A stretch of 64,000 nt of DNA from Ascaris suum (lineage: Eukaryota > Nematoda > Chromadorea > Rhabditida > Ascarididae): NCBI GenBank assembly GCA_013433145.1, contig CM024178.1:4697260-4761259 (forward strand), given 5' to 3'. The translations under genes and the position numbers were made by a program. This document shows positions 52,501 to 64,000 of the stretch, in pieces. The first letter of the stretch is position 1; each line of letters opens with the position of its first letter. The notes below the pieces were generated by a model. The model was not told where the DNA came from. It ran no database searches and saw only the letters and a list, made by a program, of their open reading frames with translations.

Positions 52501-55500
52501 AATGAAGTTGTTAAGAACAGTGAAATTGCTGAGAAAATCCCTCATGTCCCGATGTCACCTCTCGCAGTAATATCATCTGTTTCTCTAACTAACAACACCA
52601 ATGCGCCACGTTTCCCTTCAGCGTTTCTCATTCCAGCACGCCGGCTTACGCAATTTCTTCACGTTCTATGACTCCATGGGAAAGTTTTTCTTAGCTTGCG
52701 AGGGCGAAATCCACGGTTCTAACATCCCTCATAAAGACGACGAAACCCGGGGGGGGGGGGAGGTGGGAGCTTGGTTTCAGAAAACGCCCACGAGGCAAGA
52801 GATTTTTCAGACGCGGGATCCCTGTGATCCAAAATTTGTGATCTTTATGCGGAGGCCATTATGAGGAGGGTTCCACGGGGGATTGTGGTGAACTCCGAAC
52901 ATTGATGAAGACATTCTTCGTCGATGACGCACTATCCGGAAAGTATTTCTGGCTCAATGACGTAGACACAGTGCATGACGCAGGCGATTGCATAATGCAT
53001 CGACATCTTCGTACTTGGGAGGACAGGAGGACATCATAGAGAAGCAGAAGGAGAATAGAGGTGATGGAAGAAAGAGGGGAAAGGAATAGAGCTTTAGGAG
53101 AATAGACTCGTTGGAAAAGAGCCGAAAAATTCGAACAAAAATTTCTGGTGCATCTTAGGTGGTAATTCTGCATCAAGTATTCGTACTCTTATCCGTTCGT
53201 CTACTTATGCATTCTAATCTATAAGATAATTGATCTGTGAGTTACACACCTTAAACTGTCAGCTCTTAGTTTCCTTTTTTGTCCACTTCGCTTCCTTTGA
53301 AAAACGTATATAACCAATTTGCGGAAACGAAGAAATGCGAAAAGATCACAACATAGCGGAAAAAGCTTTCATCGCCTCCTCACTGAAATGCTTATGAGAA
53401 GATTTCTTTATAGATTTCTCTGAAGAAAAAAGCTGCCATTTCAGAAAAACGCTGCCATGTTATTTGGTCAGTCGTAAAACGCAGTTAGCAGGATATTTCT
53501 TCCCTACAAGAATGTTTTCCGTAGTGACGTCATTCCCAAATAAGGAATATCAAGTGAACACAGACAGCGGAAACTGGAATCGATGTAAAGTGAAGTGTTT
53601 GTCTGAACTATGAAAAAATGTATTCGAGGAAGTTGATAGGAGCGAATGCGGTGTGAAACGGAAGGACATTGAAAGTGGAATGTCCACGCCAATACAAACA
53701 TTACCCCCTCGAATGTCACCATCGCATTATTTACACATCGACGATTGCCTTCAATATTACCACATGAAGCGAATATTTCTATGTGAACATATGAAAGTTA
53801 CTTTTTTGAAAGGTTCTCTATTTTAAAGCAAAAGATAGGTGGCATCAATAAATAACTAATTCATTAGTGGTGAAGGGATCAAAGGAAAAAGTAGAAAGTG
53901 AGGGAAATCTTACTTCTTTCTTCAAGCTCGTTTTATAAAATCGCTCACAAATAAACAAACATTTTGTTAACACACACAGCATTTTTTTGTTCTGCGCGAA
54001 TTAAACAGTTTCATTATTCGAAGGACAACCAATCTGGATCATAAAACGCTTAATATATGGATGGAAAAACATTGAAAAATTAAAAGTAAATAAGAATTTT
54101 AAAAATGCAGCGGGAATTCACGGTGACTAAGTAGAACATCCAATTTAGACTGTATACAAACAGACCGGACATTCTGGTAAAGAGTATTAGGGTAATGTTA
54201 CGTTTGATTGTTAGCGCATAGTACTAAGTGATTGGTCTATGCGAAGAGGATGAGCGAGATATGTTTTCGCAGTAAATTCTTTAGTCAGCTATCACGTCCG
54301 CCATATATGTTTATTTGCTAAAACAATAAGCTCTTTAGCTGTCGATGTAATATGGTTTCCTATTATTTGCTAAAAGCTCGGTTTTGTGGTTGTTATGAGC
54401 CATTGCAAGCCATCTTGAAATCCTGAAATATTTATAAGTTTTTGAAGGATTTTCGGTGTAAGACGAAAATGGATTCTCAACAGAAGGGGCAGAAGAGAGG
54501 AGGAAGAAAGAAGGGTCCACAGTGAGCAAATATTGGCAAATGAAGACAGAAATTGTCCAGTCTGCATCATATAATTCTTGTGTAGAAAAGGTTTCTGTTG
54601 GTAGTGCAGAAAAAAGAGCCATGAAAAACAATTTGATACAACTTTTTAAAAAAATTCGTGATCGCAATTCCTAAAAAGCAAACGTTCTGTCGGCCAATAA
54701 TAGAAATATTTTTGGCTGAGTTTGTGTGGATTTTAGACGGTTAAACCGAAGAAAGAACGGACAAAATGATGCGTCCTAAGGGATTATCAAGCGAAAATAA
54801 TTGCAAATGCTTAGCATTTTTTAGACCGCCTATCTAAACATACGAGTATATATCAAAGCTTGTGCTGTCACTGTAGCAGCAAAATGTGTTATACATGCAA
54901 CTGTACTTACTGCACCGAGATGTGGTAGAGTACAATAGTGAATACTGGAATGCAGAAATTTGCAGTGCAGCGTTGTTTTCGGGGTTTGGTAGGAATACAC
55001 CAAAAGAAACCACCGAAACCACTGCAATGACAGCTCAACCACAGCATTTATTTACTTCTTACATCCTACATCCTAACAAACATTCAAAGAACTTTGCTGT
55101 AATCCTCTCAGAGAACTACATAAAGGTAGCTTTCTAGATTGGAGAGAAACAAGGCCTCTTTTTGCCCACGGTTGATGAAGTGCTTCTGGTGTAATTATCT
55201 AAGGAAGATAGACGCAGAGCTATCAATAGTGGGATCTCGAGTAAGCAAAATAACAGAAGGGTGGGTTGCCTGGATCGATCCCCCAAGACACTGCAGAATG
55301 CTGTGATTTATGACAAGCGACGCATTCATAGCCTCCCCTCTTAGCAGTCAGGGAGGCAAGAACAAGAATTGACTCTAGAAATTGAATAGCTCACTGGTCT
55401 TGAGAGTGAGAAGAGCCGGCTTCCGGTATCGAATACTCTTGAAGTGTTTCGAAACGCCTTTTCTAAATGGAAAGCAGTGGGGTAATCACGCCCATAGAAC

Positions 55501-58500
55501 AAAATCCTCTTTGGAAGGGAAGGAGACCGATGCACCATCGCCCCACTCCCGTCCCCTCCTTGTTTTTTGGCTAGTCCTAAGAGAAACTTAGGTGGGGGAA
55601 GGTAACAGAGTTTAGTCACTAGAATTTAGCGGAATCAGCGTAGCTCATTTCTTCTTTTTTATAATATTTTTAAACAATTTCTTTAGAAACTCATTCAATT
55701 TTGATTACCTAACCAACTGCGGTTGAAGCAGAAAGAATACTCTTTTGAAATCTAAACTAACATTTTATGAATATTGTTGATTCTATTTTTGTCTTCAGTT
55801 AATTTTACTTCAGTTCCAAGTATAATACTTACATTTCGCAGCCCTTCTAATATTCGCGTACATTCAACAACATTATATATACATTTTAAATTATGCATAT
55901 CCGTTTATAGAAGCAATAATGCCGCAACGGATATCCATTGACATGAATAACGAAATTCGCAATCGAGTGGATTGAGCTGGCGTTGTGAGGACATTGGCTC
56001 ACTAAATCTGCGGCTAGCGAATGCTGCTGAATGGCACATCTGCGGCATTCGCCTCAAAGACGATGCTTTTGACCTTCGGAATTTTCCCCTCGACAAAAGC
56101 TCTCCCATGGGCACCAGCGTTGCACTTATCGACTCCCGACCACAAATCCCACAACGAATCCAATATCATAGTCACAACTATATGCCAAGAAGACGTTTCT
56201 TCCAATTTATGTTTTGATTATTTGAATTTGTGTACTGAAAAATGCTATGATTTAATAACTGTTCAGCTGCTGGCAATATAAAAAAAGTTGTGAATCTCTC
56301 TATTCAATCGAATGCTCCTTGAAGCTAAACGAGTCTTCACTGCTTTCTGAACTGTCGCCCTACTGGTAACAGGAAATAGCGGAGTTTGTTTGGATCAGAG
56401 ACCTTACTAATCATTTAAAATGCTTTAGCTTTCCAGCGACTCGAATAACGATCGCATAGGGAAGCATACTCCAACTCTCGTTAACAAGTGTTCCTTACAT
56501 ACATAGCACAAAAAAGACACATCCAGATATGACGTTGCTGTGATGCTTTTAGCATTAATTTGCAAAAGTATATAAAATAAACAGAATTATGAGAAGTTGG
56601 AAAGGGAATATGGATAAATAAGTATCCGTTTACCAGTGGAAGTTGACTAAAGCTTGAAAGGAGAGAAGCGAGGCTTTTCCTGGCCGAAAATGCAGCCACG
56701 ACATAATTTGATCGTCAAGCGCACAGCCTGTCATCTTTTGACGCCTCAACGCATCTCCACCTTCTTTAAATTTGTCTTTTCTCTGGCAAATTCTTCAAAT
56801 CGCAACATTTTCAATTTTACACTCTTCAATAAAAAATTTTTCGGTTTACATGTATCTGATGAATGATATCGACCAATTTCATGAACGCAAGAAAGCCAAT
56901 CTAAAATAAAGACTGCGCTTAACCTTGAACTCCGAAAAATTTCATATTCTACAAATCATGGTATAGCAGTTGAACTTAAATCGGTTTAAGAAAACGGATT
57001 CAATGAAAAATGTTGAATTTGGAGTTGAGGCATAGTAAGCTAAGTGGATTATAATATTGATCTAAGGAATAAACAGGAAGTATCAACATGCTGCCTCCTC
57101 GAGGACAGATCTGTATAGAACAGTGTGAGGAGACTCTAAGTGGCTGCTGGTTTCTTGTGCAGACAGACAATTAATCCCAACAATAGGCACGACGAGGAGA
57201 AACGTTGTCGTCGACAGCATAACGCACAAGCTCACCGGCAACATCAAGCACACCGAACGAGAGCACGTGGACAATCGATCACCGGACATGCCTTAGCTAT
57301 TGCGAGAAAGGCTGTCATCCATTACTAGAATAAGAACACATTTTTTGCATATTTTGACAACTATTGGGTAGGCGGATGAATGGGAAATAAATAATCGCGT
57401 TAGCTGCCTTAGAGAATTTGCATAAAATATGCATTTTACATGAGTTACCACCCCGTGCTCATCACGATAAGCGATACCTTTCACATGGTGCATTGGATTT
57501 CCTTCACACCCATGTTTTTCCTTATCTTTCTCCATTCTCAACCAAAATTCGACCAAAGACTTAAACACTTAGTCAATCATCACGAAGAGATGAATAGTTA
57601 AACGGTTAAAAAAATAAATAAATAAATAAGTAGTGGACATTTACTAATTAACGAGGGTCTCTTTTACTGCATAAGAAATTAAAGCCGTCGAAATTGATGG
57701 AAGTGAAAAAAAAAAACCAAAATGAACGATCGACTGACTGCTAATTTACTAAATATGCAAATTGTTCTTCTGGCCGACTGGCTAAGAATTAAGTTTTATT
57801 AAATATGTGATTTTGAACGGGCAAGCTAATTAAGAACAATTCGACCGTTCGAATACTAATTCAGCACATAAATGTCTGACCGTCGGATATACAAAGCTAG
57901 AACGACGCAACATCCATTAGCCACATTTGATGATTTCGCTATCGTCATTAGGCTCATCTGCATTTTATATAAACATCTAAAAAGACACATCATTTATTAG
58001 TACAGAAGAAAGCGATATACTATTTAGATGCTTCGCAAACATCGCCGACGCATATGACCCACACAAGAACGAGAATGTGGAAATGTTTACTAGATCAAAG
58101 TGGTACAGTTATCCAGTGACACACCGATGCATTTCATTCTCCCTCCATGAATTTCATATTGGAGCCTTTTCAAATTTCAATTTCACTATTGCGCACAGCC
58201 TTTTCCCTTGAAATGTGTCATTGTTTTGGTCACATGTTTCGGCGTGGTGACGAAATTGGGCCAACATAGACAGAAGGAAAAAGAAGAAGTAAAGGCATAC
58301 CCGTATAACGTCCCTTCCCAATAAAGTTTCCGTAATAAAGGCATTCAACGTCTTCACTGATCAGTGATTTGTTTAAAGTGAATTCGAGTTATAGTTACAA
58401 GACTAACTTCGAGACTCAAGTGAACTTTTAAGGATTTGTAGTAACGTTTATTTTGAACTAGAACGCACACTGCTATACCAGCAAGTGCAGTGACGATTAT

Positions 58501-61500
58501 CTTACAGCAAACAAATAAGTAGCCTTTGTAATGGAGTGATTGGTACTTGGAAATTTTCTAGCTGTTAAAAATTAAGTAAGAAGACTTCACAGTGTCACGA
58601 TGTTCCACATTTTCAGCACTATCGAATAACCCAAATACTCAGAAACGAAGAAGGGAAGGGTCGAGGATTGACACTAGTAAACGACGAGCTGCGAGGATGG
58701 ACTAAATTCGTATATGGAATTGAAGGCTACGCCCACCACGCGGTCGGATGCCAGCGATGCAGCGATTGACGTCTAATTGGTATGCAGGGCGCTGAGATTT
58801 CATGTCTACCCAGGTCGCATATTCATACACAGTGCAGCATTATTAACTTCAATCGTTATGATAGGACAACAATAACATACCTAAGAAATCACATAAAGTG
58901 CAATCATAGATGATTTCGTAATTTCCCGAGAGTGATCCTTTTAGATATCACCCACGGTGTTTAAGCTTGAAAGCATCCTCCAACACCATCTACGATCATA
59001 TTGCAATTGCTAAGATTGTCGGCAAGAAATGAAGGAGTATTAATGCTATTCGAATTGTATACATGCTGAGTAAGGGAGATGTTGGAACGCATTTTGGCAA
59101 GATTCAGTTCATTAGATGAAAATTGCAATCATTGAAAACGAAGCCCTTTCAAGCTATATAATCCCAGTGATAAACAAAGACATTTCATTTTGCTGAAGTT
59201 TCATCAAAGACAGCGTTTAAATAGCGATTCATAAATGCGAGCAAATTTACGGCATTGGGTTTTCTTGTCGGAAATCAAATCGAAACGAGTGATGCTAACA
59301 AAAATGAAAATAAGAAAAAAGAAGTTCATTTGGAAAACTGATCGAACTTTAGGATTTTGAGCACGATTTCCCCACAAAAATCACTCCCTAAATCGGTAAA
59401 TCAGCTGCAATTATAGCATCCGCCAAGTGAAACTATTTTGAAGGATTTTCTCGAAGAACTGGAACAAATTGATTTCCACTGAATAGAGGATGGGAAAAAG
59501 CAATGCAGAATGTCGTAATGAGCGCACACTGCCTTAATCTGGCGTCGAATAAATGTGTTTTAAAGTACAAGTTATTTAACGTTCAATATGAGATTAAGAT
59601 TCTTCTGTTTGGAAACATTTTAGAAGTTCCAACAAAAATACTCATACGACGGGTGAATTACGTCAGCTCGATTTGAAGAGATATGGAATACAAAAAAACC
59701 ATGATTAGCCTATAAAGCATCGGAAAACGCACAGCTGCATTGTAACTCTTCATTGGCTAACGACGGTGACAGAGGAGACAAGGAGATGGCTGTTAAGAAA
59801 AAGATTAGCAAACTAATCCTCCTCCTCCTCCTCCTCTCCGAAGCGAAACCAGTGTATATTACGCTATTTTGAAATGGATATTCCACAGAAGGCTACCACC
59901 ATCTCCAGGATTTACATCGTATGCGCAATTGTGAATCTAGGCTGATTGTTGCACCAAGCCAGCTAATCCTTTCAAGTTTCAAGGGTGGGACGCCTATTGA
60001 GAGCTTTTTCCTGTTCAAGTGGCTTATATTCAAAGAAATATTGTTTCCCAAAGATTGCTCTGCAGAAAAAAAACGACGATGAGCGCCATCGAAGTGCATG
60101 TATCGCTTCAATGTGCTGGCAAACAGCTGCTTGCCATTAAATGCAGTCATTTTATCAAGCAACGCATTGTATAGCTAACTGTTCGATTTTTATATGGAAC
60201 ATCACTAAATCGCATAATATTTGCCAAATAGGCGGAATTTAATTATGTCAGCACTGATATCACTGATATATTATATGAAAGTTGGACAGAACGATTCAAG
60301 AGATTTAAGAAGCTTCGACGACTTCAGTTTTCGCTGAACGATATTTCTGACTTTGTTTGCTCTTAAATAGAAGTAGAAAAGGATGCAAAATAAAGAGAAT
60401 TTGTTAACGCATTAAATTTGTGAGAGAGCATATCCAGGAAATGTTGGATATAAGCGGATCGAAACTCTCAAAAAAAGAGACAAGCATTCTGTAAATTTAT
60501 TATGCAAAATTCGAGGCACGCTTCCGATTGAAGGCAGCTAGAAAGTGCTGAAAGAAGACGGTCGATAAAGGGAGGGCGTGCTGACAAGAAGTGATGCTTG
60601 TTCTTTTTTAAAATGAACCTCATTGAATGACGACCAGAAAGCATTCTGCAAACCGCTTTACATAGTTCGCAAATACAACTCACTCTGTTCTATCCTCTAA
60701 TCGACGCATTTCTTAAAATTCGTTCAGAAATTTATTTTACAGAATTATTAGCACTTTTAAATAACTCACAATCAGAAGACAACAAAATGTTCTAAAATTG
60801 GAGACGGTGAATGAATTAGCATAGGAGGACGAATTCCGGAAACATTTGCATTAAACTGTTACATTTGATGTTACATCAGCATATTTTTTCTCGATGGTGA
60901 GAAGAGGTTAGCTGAAAGTAGCAATAGGGAAACGCACAGACGGCTGATCTGAGCAACAAAAATCGACGCAACTGAATGTGACATCTGTAGGCAACGGCAG
61001 TGCCCGTGAGTCATACTGTGATACGATTTCGATGTGAAGCGGTTGATATGGGTGTTGGATGCTGTGCAACGTTGACTAAGCAAACAAATATGCCACGACT
61101 AAACAACGATAAACGTCTATACTGTGATTAGTTTTGAATAGAGAGTAATTAAGCACGAATGTTCCCTAAAAATAGAGCAAAATAGCGTTGACACATTGCG
61201 ACATGAAAAAATTAGTGCAGTTATATGATTGTTTGAGTTGTGCACTATGGTACGATGGCAAACAATTGTAGAGAAGAGCGCTCATCTACGAGGCTCAAAA
61301 ATGAGAGAGGCGATCGAAGAGCTGTTGTCAGGTCATAAGTAAATTACGCACACGCGCACATGCAATTTTATGATGATTTTGTCAGTTCTTACCAGGATCA
61401 ACGTTTATGTGCTGTAGATCAACGTCTGGAAGTGTAGCACGGACTCGATGGGGTGTCACTCGTCGCGAGAGATCGTGCCGTAAAGCCTATCATCGACCGC

Positions 61501-62771
61501 TAACCGATCGCTCCATAACGCTAATAAGCTGCGTTTCCTACTTACGTCTTATATGCGCGGACGCACACGGCACGCATGACGCTATCTGTCGCACTGCGTC
61601 GCATTGTGGTACTCCCTGCGCACATACGACAGCACGCATTTCACTTCGAAATGAAAGTGATACCGATGATTAAATGAATTTTCGTTATCGCGTGCGGATA
61701 CAAAAAACTTCCAGACGGAAAACAGAGGAGTCAGTTAGGGAAAACAGCAGAGATGAGCAAAACAGATAGGGAAAATTATGGCCGTGAGGGGGTTCCCCTC
61801 TTTCTTTTCAGGAAGTCTCACTCACCCACCATTTTACTTCTTATTGCAAGTCCTTCTTTATGAAATATGTTGCTTGCTATGAAAGATGCATCTCTTGCAC
61901 CTTCTTCACTTTCATTAATTTACAAAATGAGTGTTTGACTGTATTTTATTTGTTGAATTTTATCTATTAGCTAGCAATTTTTGTTTGCTTCGGGTGACCC
62001 TGCAGGTGCAACAAAACAAATGCACACATTTCGCTGTAAATACTCTCATTGACCTAAAAAGTGGGGAAGCGCTATAAAGACCACTGAGGTGCTGCGCTTG
62101 TGCATACTCCTTCACCCAAAGTGGAATATCGACTGCCAGTGCATCTCTTCAGCTCAATTGGCCAATATGCAAAGTGAGCACGAATAGCATTTGACACTTG
62201 CTTGTTGGCGGATATGACTTATTTACGTTTGTATGTGGACGTTGAGCGGTCGTGAGTTCGAGCTGTTGCTTCGAGAATAGATGTCGACCATTAGCGTGAC
62301 AGGTTCCAAAGAATGTTCCAGAGAAAGCTTGTCAAAGGACGATCGCCCACACGACAACACTCCAGCTGATGTGACGGTGCATATTCAAAGATTCTTTTCA
62401 TTTCCTTGTCATGTTATCGTCATTCATTGGCCAGCAGTATTACTGCATTAACACAAGCATGGCCGCATTAAAACGCCTGTAATTAAATATCATTGCAATG
62501 AAGTAATAAAATAGTAGTGTTCATTCAGGAAACAGTTATTCTGAAGCGACCCTTCGGTATGAGAATTCACAAAGTTTCATTGAAGGTAAGCACACGAACG
62601 CCGATTATCATCTCGTCGAAATTTGGAAAGTTTTCTTTAAAGAGTCGGGTTCTATTTTATTTTCTGTCGCCGATTTAATTTGCGCCATTTAACGGATAAG
62701 TTCAAACCTACTTTCTGACGATTCTTTATAAGCTTCTTCTTGTAAATATTTGCAGAATACCTGTAGAATCA
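46519..62771 (-). CDS. Unidentified multi-exon protein, partial
   Basis: Seven minus-strand exons chain with matching phases: 62771-62712, 61425-61393, 58356-58301, 57559-57449, 50251-50196, 48195-48116 and 46621-46519. In order they read ILQVFCKYLQEEAYKESSE; VDLQHINVDP; KTLNAFITETLLGRDVIR; SLVEFWLRMEKDKEKHG then GNPMHHVKGIAYRDEHGV; KVPRWFVAIIEEFVRSNI; GRIEMLGKIIGKLVEDANN; and EISFKCAEDKCCNHDAE then IAVPLARAFVQQY. Splits between exons fall inside codons three different ways and still keep the frame, which is hard to get by chance. The fragment is helical-looking, with a Cys/His cluster near its end. The AF-I-x-E ... EFWL-x-ME pattern resembles the core of an RGS-type helix bundle, a weak guess only. 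Start and end are not located; 44818-44761 may be the last exon. One intron exceeds 7 kb. Confidence 0.45.
50252..57448 (-). other. 7.2-kb intron of the unidentified gene
   Basis: Lies between the fourth and fifth exons of the minus-strand chain. It holds a 38-bp tandem duplication (51184-51260), a G run at about 52749-52758, and patches of higher GC at 51990-52110, 52590-52860 and 55960-56180 where several frames on both strands stay open. Additional exons or a nested gene could hide there, but none could be chosen. Confidence 0.4.
51184..51260. repeat. 38-bp tandem duplication
   Basis: Two copies with period 38 (each starting CATCATAAACTTCTGGC and containing ATAGGTGGGCAAAATCGAAA) differ at one base. 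A diverged partial third copy (GAAACTTCTGGCCAT) follows at about 51271. It lies in a long intron. Confidence 0.9.
59818..59835. repeat. (CCT)n microsatellite
   Basis: Six perfect CCT units in the intron between the second and third exons of the unidentified gene. Confidence 0.9.
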
Positions 62772-64000
62772 CTGAAATATAAAAATTGTTGCAGAGAAAA
62801 TGAATTACAAAAATACTCAAATGAAATTTGTTGCAAACAAGAGTGCCCACTTGATAAAAGCAACTAAACATTCGTTGTGGAGGCAATCGTTTTCAGCAAA
62901 GCAGTAAAATAATCGTTACTGTTGAGCTTTTAATCAGGAGTTCGAGGCAGGAGAGCAAAGAGTTTTATTGAACGGCCGTATTTCACGAAAAACCTACAGG
63001 AAGAAAATAAAAGCGGATTTTAGTGTTTCATCGCGAGCCTATTCGTATGATCCTCCTATCTTTCGAATGTCTGAAAAAACTGTTTGAAGGTTGGCATGAA
63101 AATTAGACCTCGTGGTGAACTCAGGTAACCATAAGTGACCATAAATAAGGATGCCAGTCAATGGCTTTTTAAACGCCGAAAAAAGTCAGTTATATGAATC
63201 TGGCATTATCCAAACGTGTGCGTCCAAACCTATCGCACTGAGAAACGCAGAGCAGTAACTTTATTCATTATTTGCAGCCGTTTTTTCACTAGTGCAGAAA
63301 TTCCATATTTGCTCCTGCACTTAACAAGTGAAAGGGATCCTTCAAATTTTTTGTGTTTTTCTTCGTTGGAGGAGGAAATTTACTTCCACTGTTCCTTCAC
63401 GCAAATAGATCTCCTTATTGCTGCTGAACTGATCCCTCCTGAAAAGAAACATCTTAAGTCTCTTCTCCACTTGCAGAAAACTTTTGATCAACCGGTCAGA
63501 ATAATTTTGAGGATTAAATCGCCCGCGACGCTTTTAGAATAGCCTTTAGAACATTCAGAGCGTTCTCGCAATTGCTATTCATTTTGCAATGGTCGATGCG
63601 CGCACAGCACGCTTTAGAAGCTGTGCAAACTTGTAAACGTGTGCCATCTTCTTTCCATTTCGAAATAAGGGCGGAGTGGGGAGGAGGGTGTAAAGGTTTT
63701 CACTTAACTACACGATTTTTGTTTACTGCAATAAAGATTGAGAAGCAAAAATGGGCACTCCATCCCCGCTTTGTTCTACAGTTGGTTTCTCAAAAGTATG
63801 GTATACCGGATCTGACTGTAATAATCTTTGAAATATAGCGGTTATTTGACCTTCACTGCTGCAATAAGCATAAGTCACTGTCTCAGGCAATCCAGGTTGT
63901 CGATTCCCGGAGAAATCAGATCGAAATACACAAATTTTAAATCAAATCAAGCAAAAAAAAACATTTCTTCGTCTGAATATATTTGCTTGTGTATGTCAAC
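62772..64000. other. Right edge, no gene assigned
   Basis: Should contain the upstream intron of the unidentified minus-strand gene. A plus-strand open frame (63216-63542, 108 codons) follows no strong start or acceptor. No repeat or RNA gene seen. Confidence 0.4.

Noticed and set aside
55376..55440. tRNA-like A box (TAGCTCACTGG) with a GGTATCGAATA box
   Set aside because: No cloverleaf can be drawn and the B box has an inserted base; at most a decayed tRNA-derived fragment.
55972..56217. Open frames on both strands at 55.9-56.2 kb
   Set aside because: Three frames are open together in a GC-richer patch; none fits the phases of the minus-strand chain and none has a recognisable motif.
61407..61673. 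88-codon GC-rich plus-strand frame, and a minus-strand ATG exon at about 61550-61615
   Set aside because: The plus frame is Arg/Ser/Cys-rich without motif; the minus exon ends in a phase that cannot join the neighbouring exon.
62281..62430. Plus-strand frame starting ATGTCGACC, protein-like for about 40 codons
   Set aside because: No good donor and no downstream exon could be linked; it also lies inside the minus-strand gene. Left as chance.

Overview
The window is eukaryotic nuclear DNA, most likely from a nematode. Genes are cut into many short exons (15-304 bases), intron ends mostly read ...TTTCAG or ...TTTGCAG, intergenic DNA is AT-rich with (AT)n, (GA)n and poly-G/C tracts, and the proteins are animal housekeeping and signalling proteins. 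The frequent GTTNGT-type splice donors, an apparent trans-splice acceptor four bases before one start codon, and the mix of short and multi-kilobase introns suggest a rhabditid or strongylid relative. No species is claimed. All exon chains were built by hand: every junction keeps the reading frame and joins recognisable protein family blocks, but none has been checked against RNA.

Layout. (1) 173-4154 (+): 3' part of an ANKS3-like ankyrin/SAM protein whose 5' end lies left of the window. (2) 5059-10153 (-): a complete seven-exon Dnmt2/TRDMT1 tRNA cytosine-5 methyltransferase, convergent with (1). (3) 12580-21077 (+): a complete twelve-exon eRF3 translation termination GTPase, divergent from (2). 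(4) 23809-31097 (-): a complete ten-exon mitochondrial ribosomal protein L1, convergent with (3). (5) about 32142-32964 (+): exons of an unrecognised protein. (6) 36562-39960 (-): a complete five-exon Rap2 small GTPase with a CRE-like site just upstream. (7) about 46519-62771 (-): a chain of seven phase-matched exons of a protein I could not identify, with introns up to about 7 kb.

Three of the four complete genes act in RNA or protein synthesis (tRNA methylation, translation termination, mitochondrial ribosome). I see no operon spacing between them and treat the clustering as unproven. No rRNA, intact tRNA, CRISPR, transposase or reverse transcriptase was seen. The best leads are the intact Dnmt2 (C. 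elegans has no cytosine-5 methyltransferase of this family), the unidentified spliced gene at 46.5-62.8 kb, and a perfect 22-bp inverted repeat in an ANKS3 intron.
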